In this document: piece after piece, positions 1 to 10,165 of the stretch
Layout: every line of letters begins with the position of its first letter
Numbering within the stretch: position 1 is the first letter of the stretch
Origin: Streptomyces sp. BK340
Lineage (GTDB): Bacteria > Actinomycetota > Actinomycetes > Streptomycetales > Streptomycetaceae
Direction of reading: 5' to 3'
Length of the DNA: 64,000 nt
NCBI RefSeq assembly: GCF_007827595.1
Contig: NZ_VISR01000007.1
Location: 186,001-250,000, forward strand
The notes under the pieces: generated by a model
Told to the model about the DNA's origin: nothing
Seen by the model: only the letters and a program-made list of their open reading frames with translations
The model's database searches: none
Program-made: the position numbers and the translations under genes

Positions 1-1231
1 TCGGGGTGGAGCTGTCGTAGTCGGCGAGCAGCGCGGTGGCGATGAGCGGGGCGGGCGCGCCGGCCGCCACCGAGGCGAACTGGGCACCGATGGAGGCACC
101 GGAATACCGCATCCGGGTGGCGAACATCTCGGCGAAGAACGCGGCTTGGGGTGCGTACATGGCGCCGTGCAGCACCAGCCCGACCGTCACGGCGAGCACC
201 AGGTACCCGAAGGTGCCGGTGTCGACGAGCGAGAAGAACGGGAACATCCACAGACCCACGCCGGCCGCGCCCAGCAGGTACACGGGCCGCCGTCCGACCC
301 GGTCGGAGAGCGCGCCCCAGGCCGGGATCACCGCGAAGTGCACGGCGGAGCCGATGAGGACGGCGTTGAGCGCGGTCTGCTTCGAGACGCCGGCGGACGT
401 GGTGGCGTACACGAGGATGAAGGCGGTGATGACGTAGTAGCTGATGTTCTCCGCCATGCGGGCGCCCATCGCGACGAGCACGTCCCGCCAGTGGTGCCGC
501 AGCACGGAGACGATCGGCGGTTTCTCCGCCGCACCGGTCCGCCGCGACTCGGCCCGCTCCAACGCCTCCTTGAAGACAGGCGATTCATCGACGGAGAGAC
601 GTATCCACAAACCGACGATCACCAGGACACCGGAGAGCAGGAACGGGATCCGCCAGCCCCAGGCGCCGAAGGCGTCGTCCGAGAGCACGGCGGTGAGCAG
701 CGACAGCACACCGGTCGCCAGCAACTGCCCGGCGGGCGCCCCCGTCTGCGGCCACGCGGCCCAGAATCCGCGCCGCCGTGCGTCCCCGTGCTCGGACACC
801 AGCAGCACGGCGCCACCCCACTCACCACCGAGCGCGAACCCCTGCACCAGACGCAGCACGGTCAGCAGCACCGGCGCGGCGGAACCGACGGACGCGTGCG
901 TCGGCAGCAGCCCGATCGCGAAGGTCGCCCCTCCCATCAGCAGCAGGCTCAGCACCAGCAGCTTCTTGCGCCCCAGCCGGTCACCGTAGTGCCCGAACAC
1001 GAGCGCCCCCAGCGGGCGGGCCGCGAACCCGACGGCGTACGTCAGGAACGACAGCAGCGTCCCGACCAGCGGATCGGAGTCCGGGAAGAACAGCTTGTTG
1101 AACACCAGCGCGGCGGCGGAGCCGTACAGGAAGAAGTCGTACCACTCGATGGTGGTGCCGATGAGGCTGGCGGCGACGATACGGGGGAGGCTGGCGGGGG
1201 GTGGGGGAGCGGGTGCTGCTGCGGAGGCCAT
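1..1231 (-). CDS. MHS-family MFS transporter (metabolite:H+ symporter), 3' end outside window
   Basis: Integral membrane proton symporter of the metabolite:H+ symporter branch of the major facilitator superfamily (ShiA/ProP-like), probably importing an organic acid or osmolyte; the substrate cannot be read from sequence. At least 410 residues are present and the C-terminus runs off the left edge. The N-terminus has the family signature IEWYDFFLYG around residues 27-36. The loop 2-3 motif GDRLGRKK and the later repeat SDRVGRRP are both visible, and about ten hydrophobic helices are present in this part. The start is ATG at 1231, preceded by GAGGAAG about 8 nt upstream. It lies downstream of the CHAT operon on the same strand with a 245 bp gap, so it is probably a separate unit. 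The family call is firm. Confidence 0.88.
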   Translation of the reverse strand, partial: MASAAAPAPPPPASLPRIVAASLIGTTIEWYDFFLYGSAAALVFNKLFFPDSDPLVGTLLSFLTYAVGFAARPLGALVFGHYGDRLGRKKLLVLSLLLMGGATFAIGLLPTHASVGSAAPVLLTVLRLVQGFALGGEWGGAVLLVSEHGDARRRGFWAAWPQTGAPAGQLLATGVLSLLTAVLSDDAFGAWGWRIPFLLSGVLVIVGLWIRLSVDESPVFKEALERAESRRTGAAEKPPIVSVLRHHWRDVLVAMGARMAENISYYVITAFILVYATTSAGVSKQTALNAVLIGSAVHFAVIPAWGALSDRVGRRPVYLLGAAGVGLWMFPFFSLVDTGTFGYLVLAVTVGLVLHGAMYAPQAAFFAEMFATRMRYSGASIGAQFASVAAGAPAPLIATALLADYDSSTP

Positions 1232-1476
1232 GTGCGCCACTTCCTCGTGTGCGGTGGGGACGGGTACGTGTCGGCACACCGTAGGAAGAGGCAGGTCAGG
1301 GGCACATGTGGTGGGGCAACATAGTTCAGGGGTTGGTTATGCGTGTGGCCACCATGCCAGGTCACGGAAGGGCGGTTCAGGTGCTCCAAGGCGGTCGAAA
1401 CGAGTGCCGTGCCACGACGGCGTGAGCACACCCTGGTGAGGTACCCCGCGACCGTCCTCCTCGAGCGCTCGTTCCG

Positions 1477-4400
1477 TCACGGGCCGATGTGGACGTAGGC
1501 CCCCCAGTTGAACACTGCCAGGGGATGTTGCGCCCGCATCGCGCGGACTGCACGGTGCAGGGCGGCCGCCGGGTCGAGGGGGTTCTGGCGCGACAGGCCC
1601 TCGTACACCCGGTCGGCGACGACCGGTGCCTGGGCGTCGTCGATGGGCCAGAGCGTGCCGATGACGTGCTGGAAGCCGGCGAGTTGGACCGCAGCTGCGA
1701 AACTGATCGCTTCGTCCGCCAGGACGACACCGCCGCGCGAGGTCTCGCAGGCGGACAGGAATGCCAGTCCGGCGTGGGGCAGCCGAAGGTCCGCGATGTC
1801 CCACAGTGCCAGTGGGCCGTCGTGCAGCATGAGCGCGCCGAGCGAGGGCCGGCCGATGTCCTGCCGACCGTGACAGGCGAAGTGCGCCCAGGTGCAGTTT
1901 GTGAGTGCCGTCGTGACGGCTGGACCGGTCGCGGCGGGGCCGGTGAGGAGTTGGGCGTCCGGGTGGCGCCGGTGCAAGTCACGGGCCTCGTCGACCGCGG
2001 CGGGGAGGTCCGGCAGGTCCGGTGTCGTGGGCAGGGAGACGATGAGGCCGCCTCCGCCGTGCGGGGCCGGGGGCGCGGGGCGCTCACGGGTGAGGAGCAG
2101 GACGCGCAGGGTCGGGGTGTAGGAGGAGATCACCCGGTCCAGGACCGTGTCCGGTTGGCCGTCGGGAAGGTCGTAGTTTCCTGCGGCGTGGATCGGCAGG
2201 AGGGTGAAGAGGCCGGTGGGGCACCACCACAGGCGTGGCCATGGGCCGCCTGGAGGGACCGGTTCGCCGCTGCCCAGTGCATCGAGCACCGGCTTGGTGA
2301 CCGTCTTCCACAGCCAGGTCAGGCTGTCCAGGAACGTGTCGTACACCTTGAGCGGCGAGGGTTCGTTGCCGAGGACGTCCAGGAAGTCGACCGTCCGCTC
2401 GGCAAGGTGCCGGACCTCTACGTCGAGGGACACCACCTTCACGTCGGCCTCGGTCAGCAGGAGAGCCGCGTACGCACTGGCGACGAGAAGCACTACCGGT
2501 CCGCGCGCGGCGCTCGCCCGGAGCATGGCGAAGGACGGTGCCCGCAGGAACCGGTCCTGCCCTGGCAGGGCACGGATCTCGGCGAGCAGTTCGTCCCGTT
2601 GTCCTGCGAGGTCCGCGCGTCGGCTGTGCGCGTGCCGCCGCTCGTCGGTTTCCCGGACGGTGAAGTCCGACGGCCCGTCGGACAGCCGCTCCAGCTCTTC
2701 GAGGACCTGCGCGAGCCGGTCGGCGAGGTGCGGTGCCTGGGCGCGCAGTTCCCGGGTGTCGGTGCGGGTCTCCATGGCCTGGGAGAGCAGGATGCCGCGG
2801 CCCTGCTCGAGCAGTTCCACGGCGCGTTCCTTCTGCCCGGCGCGCACCGCGCAGGCTGCCGCGTCGGTCACCAGGCTCGGGAACTTCGCGATCAGGTTCT
2901 CTCGGTCCGGACGCTCCAGGCCGCGCCAGACGGCCAGCTCCAGTTGCTCCAAGGCGACGGCGTAGGAGTCGGTCGCCGTGGTGAAGTCCAGGTCGTCGGC
3001 GGCGGTGGCGCCCGCGAGGGAAGCGGCCAGCGCGCGGTCGCCGACTGGCGCGGTGGGAACGGCAGCGGCCGCGCGCAGTGTCGCAACGGCCCGGGCGCGT
3101 CCGGCGCTGTCCTCTTTGCCTGCGGACAGGTCTCGCAGTGCGATTCCCAGGCTGGTCAGGATGCCGGTGCGATCGGGATGGCCGTCTGGGAGCAGTTGGT
3201 CAGCCTCGCGGAGCAGCGCCACGGCCTTGACGAGGGCAGCAGGCTTCTCGAAATGCTTGGCGTAGGCGCTCAGCGCTTCGGCGGCACCTCTCAGTAGTCC
3301 CGGTCGCAGGTAGTCGGGGACCGTGCCGGCTTTGAGGGCTGAGCTGCTTGCCTCGACGGCGGTGGTCAGGTCACGCGGGTCCTGGCCCTGTGCGAAGCGT
3401 GTGAGCAGCACACTGGCCAGGAGGTTCTGGCATCCCGGGCGGTCGGGATGGTTGCCGGGGACGAGGGCCAGGGCCTTGTCCAGCACGGCGACCGCCGCGT
3501 CGTAGCGGTCGTCCCCGAACACATCTCGACCGGCTTGGCCGGTGATGACGGCCGCCAGGTTCACCAGTCGGCTCGGCAGGTCAGGATGCTCTTCCGGAGT
3601 GATGCGCACGGCCTCGGCCTGCACCTCGACCGCCTCCTGTGCCGCGTCGGTCTGGGCCGTGCGCTGGTGCCATGTGATCAGCGCCGCACACAGGTTGGTC
3701 AGGGCGGCAGCGCGGTCCGCCGAGTCGGCGGGCGCTCCGTACGCCGCCTGGCGGAGGATCTTCACCGCTTGGCCGAGCAGTTGGAGATCGCCGTTGCGTT
3801 GGAACTTCCGGATCGCGGCGTGCCCGAAGTTCAGTTGCGCCTTCAGCCGGACCGGATCGTCCTCGGGGATCGCCGGTACCGCTTTCGCGATCACGTGGAG
3901 GGCCCGTTCCAGATCCTCCTCGTTGCCCGTGTACTCGTACCTGCGGGTGAAGACGGCTCCGAGCGTGACAAGTGCCTCCGCCGACACCGCGTCCTGCCGC
4001 GGGTTCGCGCGCGCCGCGAAGAGGCACCACTCGACTGCGTCGTCAAGCGGTTGTCGATCGCCGGTTGCCTCGGCTTTCTTGAGCAACCTGCCGGCTTCGC
4101 CGGCACGCCCCAGGAGCTCACGCTCCGACGGGGTTTCGGCGATCGGGTGGCCGTTGTCGCGGTAGTGGCTGAGCACGACCTCGGGCACCAGGTGCGGGGC
4201 GGTCCGAATCAGCAGTGGATAAAGGTACATGGCTCGCTGCATATCGTCCTGCGAGTCGTCGTGCCGACAGCGCCGGTAGTGGAACTCCGCAAGCAGCACG
4301 GCCACGTTGAATGCGCGGGCTGTCTCCACCCCGGCGAAGGGTGCGAACCAGTCGAAGGAGTAGAAGAGCCTGTCGGCCAGTTCCTCTGCCTGCTCCCCGC

Positions 4401-4479
4401 GCAGCACCTCAGGATCGCTGTGCCTGTAGTACTCGTCGAGCCGCCTCTCCATGGAGAACGCGAGATCCTGGATGTTCAT
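1477..4479 (-). CDS. TPR-CHAT protease (caspase-like), CATRA-like conflict system
   Basis: A 1000-residue protein with degenerate tetratricopeptide-like alpha repeats over roughly residues 1-600 and a C-terminal CHAT (caspase HetF-associated with TPRs) peptidase domain. The predicted catalytic dyad is visible as histidine in FACHGR (about H870) and cysteine in FLSACET (about C911). The conserved segment ending in HVIGTLWP follows, as in other CHAT proteases. The alpha repeats probably sense an invasion signal or hold the protease inactive, and the CHAT domain then cleaves a partner, plausibly a product of the same operon; this is inferred from other TPR-CHAT systems. The ATG has GGGGAG 4-5 nt upstream. 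It is the last gene of the operon, 143 bp after the CATRA membrane protein gene. Domain call firm, role inferred. Confidence 0.88.
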   Translation of the reverse strand: MNIQDLAFSMERRLDEYYRHSDPEVLRGEQAEELADRLFYSFDWFAPFAGVETARAFNVAVLLAEFHYRRCRHDDSQDDMQRAMYLYPLLIRTAPHLVPEVVLSHYRDNGHPIAETPSERELLGRAGEAGRLLKKAEATGDRQPLDDAVEWCLFAARANPRQDAVSAEALVTLGAVFTRRYEYTGNEEDLERALHVIAKAVPAIPEDDPVRLKAQLNFGHAAIRKFQRNGDLQLLGQAVKILRQAAYGAPADSADRAAALTNLCAALITWHQRTAQTDAAQEAVEVQAEAVRITPEEHPDLPSRLVNLAAVITGQAGRDVFGDDRYDAAVAVLDKALALVPGNHPDRPGCQNLLASVLLTRFAQGQDPRDLTTAVEASSSALKAGTVPDYLRPGLLRGAAEALSAYAKHFEKPAALVKAVALLREADQLLPDGHPDRTGILTSLGIALRDLSAGKEDSAGRARAVATLRAAAAVPTAPVGDRALAASLAGATAADDLDFTTATDSYAVALEQLELAVWRGLERPDRENLIAKFPSLVTDAAACAVRAGQKERAVELLEQGRGILLSQAMETRTDTRELRAQAPHLADRLAQVLEELERLSDGPSDFTVRETDERRHAHSRRADLAGQRDELLAEIRALPGQDRFLRAPSFAMLRASAARGPVVLLVASAYAALLLTEADVKVVSLDVEVRHLAERTVDFLDVLGNEPSPLKVYDTFLDSLTWLWKTVTKPVLDALGSGEPVPPGGPWPRLWWCPTGLFTLLPIHAAGNYDLPDGQPDTVLDRVISSYTPTLRVLLLTRERPAPPAPHGGGGLIVSLPTTPDLPDLPAAVDEARDLHRRHPDAQLLTGPAATGPAVTTALTNCTWAHFACHGRQDIGRPSLGALMLHDGPLALWDIADLRLPHAGLAFLSACETSRGGVVLADEAISFAAAVQLAGFQHVIGTLWPIDDAQAPVVADRVYEGLSRQNPLDPAAALHRAVRAMRAQHPLAVFNWGAYVHIGP

Positions 4480-4622
4480 GATGCTCCCCGAGCAGTCCCT
4501 GAATCGGTGCGGAAGTGTCGTTGGTCCTGTAACGGTTGGCCTCAGGCACTCGGGTGCGTCGGCGCCCGGTGTGCACCTGGCTCGTGGTCGGGCACCTCAG
4601 GTGCGCCGATTCGTGGTGCCGC

Positions 4623-6107
4623 CTACGAGCCTTCGTGGTGCCGGCCATGAATCGCGACGGTGCGCGAGCGGGACCAGGCCGCGAGCGCGGCCGTGCCTGC
4701 GACCGCACTGCATACGGCGGCCAGGCAGGACCACAGCGGCAGCACGGGGGCGGCCCCTTGCGAGGTGCCGGCGGCGGATACCGCCAGCCAGCCGAGGCAG
4801 GCCCACACGCTTGCGGCGAAAGCGTAGTCGGCCGGGCGAAGACGACGGCCCTCGCGGTGAACGCGCGGCCAGTGCAGGACGGCGGTCGGCAACCACAGGG
4901 AAAGCGCGGTCAGCAGGGCGATCAGCGGCGCCTTCAACGGGCCTCTGACAGCGACCTCGTACTGCAGGCTCTGGACGGCTGTGAGGGCGGTGACCAGCGC
5001 GCCGAGCAAGGAGGTCTGCAGGAGCGTCAGGTACTCATGCTGCCGGTTCCGGCGGTCGTCCACGGCGGTGCGCGCGGCCGCTGCGGTCTGAGAGGCTCGT
5101 TCGCCGGCCGCGGTGAGATACGTTGTCTCGCTCTCGAGCTGTCCGTCGAGCCAGCGGCCCAGTTGCCGGTCGGTCTCCAGCAGCGGTGCGTCGCCCACCG
5201 GAGACAGCAGCCCGGTCATGTTCTCCTGTGTGACGCGGACCGTCCGATGCATCGTGCGCAGGGCGGTGAGTGAAGCGATGAGCCCGCTGCCGTCCGCCTG
5301 CAGGGTGTGGAGCACGGCGGACGCACGGACGAGCTCGGCGCTGGGCAGGTTCTGCGCCATGAGCATCCTGCCGAGGTCGTCGCAGGCCCTGTCGGCTCGG
5401 TCGGTGAGGTCGCGGAGCCGGTGCAGATCGCGGGTGACCGTGGCGGCGGCTTGCCGGAGCCGTGCGGCGTGGCTGAGGTAGCGGGTGAAGGGGACCAGAC
5501 GCGGGGCGTGGCTCGTCCACAACCAGCGGTCGAGGGCCGCTTCGGCCTCTGGTGGAGCGAGGACGAGCAATCGTCGGTGGGTGAGGCTGCCAGGCAACTC
5601 CCACACCGTCTGTCCGTCGGAGAAGGCGGTGGGGGCTCCATGCCAGGGACCGTCCGCCGGGGCGGGCAGCAGGGCTTGGACACTACGGGCGTCGGCCGCG
5701 CCGGTGCGGGACGTGAGGCCCAGGTAAAGAGTGGCGCTGCCGATGACGCCCGGGACGGTGATGTCCGCGGCGGTCGCTCGCCATGCCTGCTCCAGACCGG
5801 TCCAGGTGGTGTCGGACCGGTTCGGCGCGAGCATCAGCGTGAAGAGGACGGTGTCATGTGTCTGGACGGCGATCGCCTGCTCGATGCCGTCGTGCGTGCC
5901 GCTTCCCAGTGCGCGCAGGACATGAAATGCCTCGGTGAGCCGGACCGGCGCTCTCGGCTCGTGCGGGAGGCCGGTGACCGGCTCTGTGATGCCCAGCTCA
6001 CCCGCCGCGTCCCAGAGTGCGTCGAAGGCGGCCCTGGCCGGCCCGTTCACCTCTTCCGTGGGAAGGAGGGCGTGGACCAGCAGGGCGGGTTTGTCAACGG
6101 CCGTCAT
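4623..6107 (-). CDS. CATRA-like membrane protein, putative effector
   Basis: A 494-residue protein matching what I recall as the 'CATRA conflict system CASPASE/TPR repeat-associated protein'. Residues about 1-350 are soluble with mixed structure and begin MTAVDKPALLVHALLP. The last 120 residues hold about four hydrophobic helices, for example LLGALVTALTAVQSL and YAFAASVWACLGWLAV. This fits a soluble sensor or protease-substrate domain anchored to, or inserting into, the membrane, so it may be the membrane-damaging effector released or triggered by the CHAT proteases (inference). I chose the ATG at 6107, which overlaps the stop of the small upstream gene by 14 nt. An ATG-type start at 6167 would add 20 residues of poor composition. 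Family assignment is from memory of gene neighbourhood and architecture, not from a search. Confidence 0.72.
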   Translation of the reverse strand: MTAVDKPALLVHALLPTEEVNGPARAAFDALWDAAGELGITEPVTGLPHEPRAPVRLTEAFHVLRALGSGTHDGIEQAIAVQTHDTVLFTLMLAPNRSDTTWTGLEQAWRATAADITVPGVIGSATLYLGLTSRTGAADARSVQALLPAPADGPWHGAPTAFSDGQTVWELPGSLTHRRLLVLAPPEAEAALDRWLWTSHAPRLVPFTRYLSHAARLRQAAATVTRDLHRLRDLTDRADRACDDLGRMLMAQNLPSAELVRASAVLHTLQADGSGLIASLTALRTMHRTVRVTQENMTGLLSPVGDAPLLETDRQLGRWLDGQLESETTYLTAAGERASQTAAAARTAVDDRRNRQHEYLTLLQTSLLGALVTALTAVQSLQYEVAVRGPLKAPLIALLTALSLWLPTAVLHWPRVHREGRRLRPADYAFAASVWACLGWLAVSAAGTSQGAAPVLPLWSCLAAVCSAVAGTAALAAWSRSRTVAIHGRHHEGS

Positions 6108-6384
6108 CGGCGGGAACGGTCTCCTCGTCAGGGGCGATGCGCCGCACGATCCGGTTGATGATCTCAAGAGTGGACGGCGGTGGCGCCTCGGGTTCGTCGA
6201 GTCCAGGGCTCAGTGAGCTGCCCACTCGCGTCGGGCCGCACAACCCGACCAGGGCCGTGGCCCGGTGCACCCGGCGCTCGTCCTCTGCCTGCAGGGCGGC
6301 CTCGAGCTCCTGCAGGGCTTCCTGCACGCGGGCCCAGCCGGACGGGGTGAGTCGCCAGTGCCGGACGGCGTCCAGCATGTCCAT
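6094..6384 (-). CDS. CATRA system-associated small protein
   Basis: A 96-residue, mostly helical, charged protein beginning MDMLDAVRHWRLTPSGW. Its size and its position directly before the CATRA membrane protein fit the small CATRA-associated protein described for CHAT/TPR conflict systems. It has no signal peptide or membrane segment and no catalytic motif that I can recognise, so an adaptor or chaperone role for the neighbouring CATRA protein is the natural guess. The ATG is preceded by AAGGAG with good spacing. The gene starts 16 bp after the large CHAT gene ends and overlaps the next start, so translation is probably coupled. Confidence 0.7.
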   Translation of the reverse strand: MDMLDAVRHWRLTPSGWARVQEALQELEAALQAEDERRVHRATALVGLCGPTRVGSSLSPGLDEPEAPPPSTLEIINRIVRRIAPDEETVPADDGR

Positions 6385-6400
6385 GCGCGTTCTCCTTGCT

Positions 6401-9400
6401 TCAGGGCCCTGTATGGACGAAGGAGGCCCAGGTATTGGGCAGATCGGGTGCGGCGTCCCTCAGTTGCACGACGGACGCGTGCAGGGCTCGGGCCGAGCCG
6501 TCGGAGCGGATGCGGCCGTCCTCGATCAGCTGCGGGTACAGCAGGGCGCTCAGTTGCGCGGCCACTGTGTCCGCGGTCGGCCACAGGGTGCCGATGACGT
6601 GACGGAAGCCGGCGAACTGCACCGCGGACGCCAGCGTCATCACCTCGTCGGGGACGGCGACTCCGCCGGTCATCGTGTCGCAGGCGGACAGGAATGCGAA
6701 TTCGCCATCGTGCCGTTCGGCCTGGGACAGGTCGGTGATCCGCAGCTCGCCGTCGCTGAGGTGTACGGCTCCGGCGGAAGGACGGCCGAGGTGCTGGGTG
6801 CCGTGCCCGTTGAGATGGAACCAGCGGTGCGAGCGGAGGGCGGCCAGCACGTTCTCCACCCGGGCCGCGGGGCCGTCGAGCACGGAGCAGCGCCCAGGGC
6901 CGAGCAGGTGGGACACGAGGTCCCGTTCGAGGGTGGTGGAGGGCAGGTGGGCCATGCCGGGAGTGTCGGGCCTGACGATCAGGAAGGGGTCGTCGCGGTC
7001 GTCCGCCGTGATGGGCCGCTCGCGGGAACGGATGAGGGTGCTCAGAGTCGGGGTGTAGGAGGAAACGGCGCGGTCCAGTACGGTTTCGCGGTTCTGGGCG
7101 CCGTGGTGGCCCGCCGCGTGCAGGGGCAGCAGGGACATCAGGCCGACGGGGCACCACCACAGGCGGGGCAGCGTGTCCGATCCGGCTTCGGTGTAACCGA
7201 GTTCGGCGAGGACCGGGCCGGCGAAGGCGTCCCACAGCCAGCCCAGCACGCCCGACAGCTCCTCCTCCCGGCGCAGGATGTCGGCGAGGTCCTGGTCGTC
7301 CCCCGGGCCGTGCGCGGCGATGAGGAATGCCGCGACGTTTGCCGCGACTTCTTCCACGGTGACGTCGAGGGGGACGGGTGTGACTCCGTCCGGGCGGACG
7401 ACGAGGGCGTCGCAGCGTGGGTGGACGCTGCCCACCACGACGACCGGGCCCGCGGCGGCGGCACGCACAAGGTGCCCGGCGGGGGGCGTACGCAGGAAGG
7501 ACTCGAAGCCGGGTACGCGGCGGGCCTGAGCGAGGCCGGCCTCCCACTCCCGGGCCAGCGCCATGCGCTGTTCGCGGGCCGCGGAGCCCTCGCCACCGTC
7601 CGCGGAACGGACTTCCAGGCTGCGCAGCCCGGTGCGCGCCGCGGTGAGGCGGTCGGCTGCCTCGGGGGCAGCGGCACGCAAGGCGGTGAGGTCCGATCGC
7701 AGCTCCAGTCGCTGGGACCAGATCACGGTCCGGCCCTGCTCGACCAGTTCCAGGGCCAGCTCCGCGTCCCCGTTGGCGACGGCGCAGGCCGCGGCCGTAC
7801 CGAGCAGGCCGTTCTGTGAGCCCAGGGCCCGTTCACGGCTGTCCTCTTCGACGCCACGCCAGGCTGCCTCGGGCAGGAGGTCGATGGCGAGTTCATAGGC
7901 GCGCAGAGCTGCCGTGCTGTCGCCCAGTGCGGTCCAGCAGCACGATGCCCAGCTCCCGGCGGCGGAGAGCCGGTAATAGGAGGCCGATGTGTCCGACTGC
8001 GCGACCTGGCGGTACGCATCGGCCGCCGCGGCTGCGTCCTCGGGCCGTTGTGTACGGGTGTGCCGATCCGACAGCGCGTGTCCCAGGGTCATCAGGAGCA
8101 CGGCACGATCGTCCTGGCGGGGGGTCAGCGCCACGGCGGAGCGCAGCAGCTCGACACATCGGTCGAGGTCTCCCGTCGCGCCCTCCCCCTCTGTGCTTCT
8201 GCTCCTGACGAGCAGTGCGTTGGCCAGGGTGACGGCACTGTCCGCGGTGCCGGCCGAGCCTGCTCCAGGGTGCTCCAGGACGCGTTCGGACAAGGTGATC
8301 GCGAAGCGCAGGTCCGCGTCGTCTCTCGTCAGCTCGTGCCGTTTGCGCAGCACCTTCGCCAATGCCGTGGCAACGGTCGGCCAGGTGGTACTGCCCATGG
8401 GGGTCGTGGTGAGCGCCTCGCCGAGCAGAGTGATCGCATGGTCCAGGTCAGCGGGGTCCTGCGTCATCCAGTGACGTATGCGCAGGAGGTCGCCTTCGGT
8501 CCGCAGGAGCATCGCGCGGTCGGGGTGGTCGGTGGACAGGCAGCGCTCGGCCACCTCCGCAGTGCGTACAGCCTCGTCGATGTCGCTCGACGAGCCCGTC
8601 TCGATCGCTCTGCTCCGTAGTGAGGTGCTGAGGTTGAGCAGACACATGGTCCGGTCGACGTCGCCGGTCGCGAGACCCACGGCTTCTCGGCCGAGCCGCA
8701 CGGCCTCGTCCAGGTCGGGCCGCCCGCCCAGGCGGTGGAAGCGGGTGCGCATCACCATTCCGAGGTGACAGACGGCGCGGCAGTGGTCCTCATGGCCTCG
8801 GGGGATCGAATCGAAAGCGCGCTGGGCCGTTTCGGTCAGTTCCGTGAGGATGTCCTCCCCGCCCTGGTCGTCGTGGTACGCGATCAGGACGGAGGTGAGG
8901 TGGACAAGGGCAGCGGGGCTCGCCGCGCTGTCGTCGGACGCCGCCTTCCGTGCGTGTTCGACGGCTTCGATCAGGTCCTGGCGGCCGCCGTTCTGCTCGA
9001 AGCGGGTACGGAGGTGGCGGCTCAGGGCCAGGTGGAGAACGCTCGAACCTGCCTGGTCGGTGTGCGGGGCCCGCGCTGCTTCGGCCAGGTCGGGCATCAC
9101 CAACCGCATGTACTCGTCGGTTAGTTGAGCCGGCTCGTTCTCCGCCTCGACCGGGCGTAGCAAGACATCCTGGAGGAGACCGATCGCCTCGTCGAGGTCG
9201 GTCACGGTGCCGTACCGGGCATGGCGTCGTGCCAGCGCCCTGCTCAGGTTTGCCGCGGCGGCCGTCCTGACGTGACCGTTGTCGTCATGGTGGGCGAGGG
9301 CGGCACGGAACGCCGTGACGGCTTCATCGTGACGGTCACGGTCGAGGTGCTGGTCAGGGACCGCCATGAGGGCGGAACCGAGGCTGTTGAGCAGTGACGG

Positions 9401-10165
9401 CCTGGTGGGGTGAGCGAGATCGAGAAGGTCCAGGGTGGCTCGCAGCAGATCGGCCGCCTCGTCCGCCCACTGGTGTTCACCCGTGCGCAGGGACTGTGTG
9501 GTCAGGGAGTTGGCTTGGACGGATACGCAGATGGGACGGTGAGAGTGTTCCGGGCCGGCGTGCCGAAGCGCCTCACGCCCCGCCTCCAGGGCCTGGGCCA
9601 GGTCCGCTTCGCGGCCGAACCGTTCGTAACCGGTTCTGAGTTCCCGCGCCAGGTAGGCGAGGGCGAGTGAGTGGCAGGGGTGCCCGGGAGGCATGAAGTC
9701 CCGGCTGAGGCCGTCGAGCTTGGCCAGCAACGCTTCGTGGTCCTCGACTGTCACCACACCTCGTCGCAGCGCGTCGACCATGGTGGTCAGGGCGGAGGCG
9801 GCCGCTTCCGCTTCCATACGCGCGGACTCCTCCGGATCGACCTCCCTGGAGAACAACTGGTGCAGTTCCGGGGGCGCGAAACGCGGGTCCAGCCTGTAGA
9901 GGTCTTGGAAGAGCTGCGTGGCTTCCAGGGCTTCCGCGGTGAGCCGCTCGTCCTGGTCCGACGCCTTGAACCGTTCCCAGTGGACGGTGGCGATCACATG
10001 CACCACCCGAACGCGGTCCAGGTCGTCCCCGGGGAGGGCGTTGCCGGCCCGGTGCGCTGCACGAATGTCGTCGAGGGTCGCCGGATCGAGGATGGTTGCG
10101 CGGTCGCCGTGTTCCTTCCAGGCGGACAACCTACGGACCAGGCGGAGCATCACTTCATCCAACAA
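6401..10165 (-). CDS. Giant TPR-CHAT protease
   Basis: A 1254-residue TPR-rich protein with a C-terminal CHAT peptidase domain. Repeated helical pairs such as DLDEAVRLGREAVGLA and DIDEAVRTAEVAERCL cover about residues 150-850. The catalytic dyad appears as H in LNGHGTQ (about H1121) and C in FLSACDT (about C1162). The spacing of 41 residues is the same as in the second CHAT protein of the operon, which supports both assignments. The start is TTG at 10165, with GGAG 7 nt upstream, overlapping the stop of the pseudokinase gene by 11 nt. Two CHAT proteases in one operon suggest a relay, or two substrate specificities; that is inference. Confidence 0.87.
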   Translation of the reverse strand: MLDEVMLRLVRRLSAWKEHGDRATILDPATLDDIRAAHRAGNALPGDDLDRVRVVHVIATVHWERFKASDQDERLTAEALEATQLFQDLYRLDPRFAPPELHQLFSREVDPEESARMEAEAAASALTTMVDALRRGVVTVEDHEALLAKLDGLSRDFMPPGHPCHSLALAYLARELRTGYERFGREADLAQALEAGREALRHAGPEHSHRPICVSVQANSLTTQSLRTGEHQWADEAADLLRATLDLLDLAHPTRPSLLNSLGSALMAVPDQHLDRDRHDEAVTAFRAALAHHDDNGHVRTAAAANLSRALARRHARYGTVTDLDEAIGLLQDVLLRPVEAENEPAQLTDEYMRLVMPDLAEAARAPHTDQAGSSVLHLALSRHLRTRFEQNGGRQDLIEAVEHARKAASDDSAASPAALVHLTSVLIAYHDDQGGEDILTELTETAQRAFDSIPRGHEDHCRAVCHLGMVMRTRFHRLGGRPDLDEAVRLGREAVGLATGDVDRTMCLLNLSTSLRSRAIETGSSSDIDEAVRTAEVAERCLSTDHPDRAMLLRTEGDLLRIRHWMTQDPADLDHAITLLGEALTTTPMGSTTWPTVATALAKVLRKRHELTRDDADLRFAITLSERVLEHPGAGSAGTADSAVTLANALLVRSRSTEGEGATGDLDRCVELLRSAVALTPRQDDRAVLLMTLGHALSDRHTRTQRPEDAAAAADAYRQVAQSDTSASYYRLSAAGSWASCCWTALGDSTAALRAYELAIDLLPEAAWRGVEEDSRERALGSQNGLLGTAAACAVANGDAELALELVEQGRTVIWSQRLELRSDLTALRAAAPEAADRLTAARTGLRSLEVRSADGGEGSAAREQRMALAREWEAGLAQARRVPGFESFLRTPPAGHLVRAAAAGPVVVVGSVHPRCDALVVRPDGVTPVPLDVTVEEVAANVAAFLIAAHGPGDDQDLADILRREEELSGVLGWLWDAFAGPVLAELGYTEAGSDTLPRLWWCPVGLMSLLPLHAAGHHGAQNRETVLDRAVSSYTPTLSTLIRSRERPITADDRDDPFLIVRPDTPGMAHLPSTTLERDLVSHLLGPGRCSVLDGPAARVENVLAALRSHRWFHLNGHGTQHLGRPSAGAVHLSDGELRITDLSQAERHDGEFAFLSACDTMTGGVAVPDEVMTLASAVQFAGFRHVIGTLWPTADTVAAQLSALLYPQLIEDGRIRSDGSARALHASVVQLRDAAPDLPNTWASFVHTGP

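Noticed and set aside
1489-3297. Long plus-strand open frame opposite the CHAT gene
   Set aside because: Antisense shadow produced by high GC; the minus-strand frame has the clear CHAT domain and a start site.
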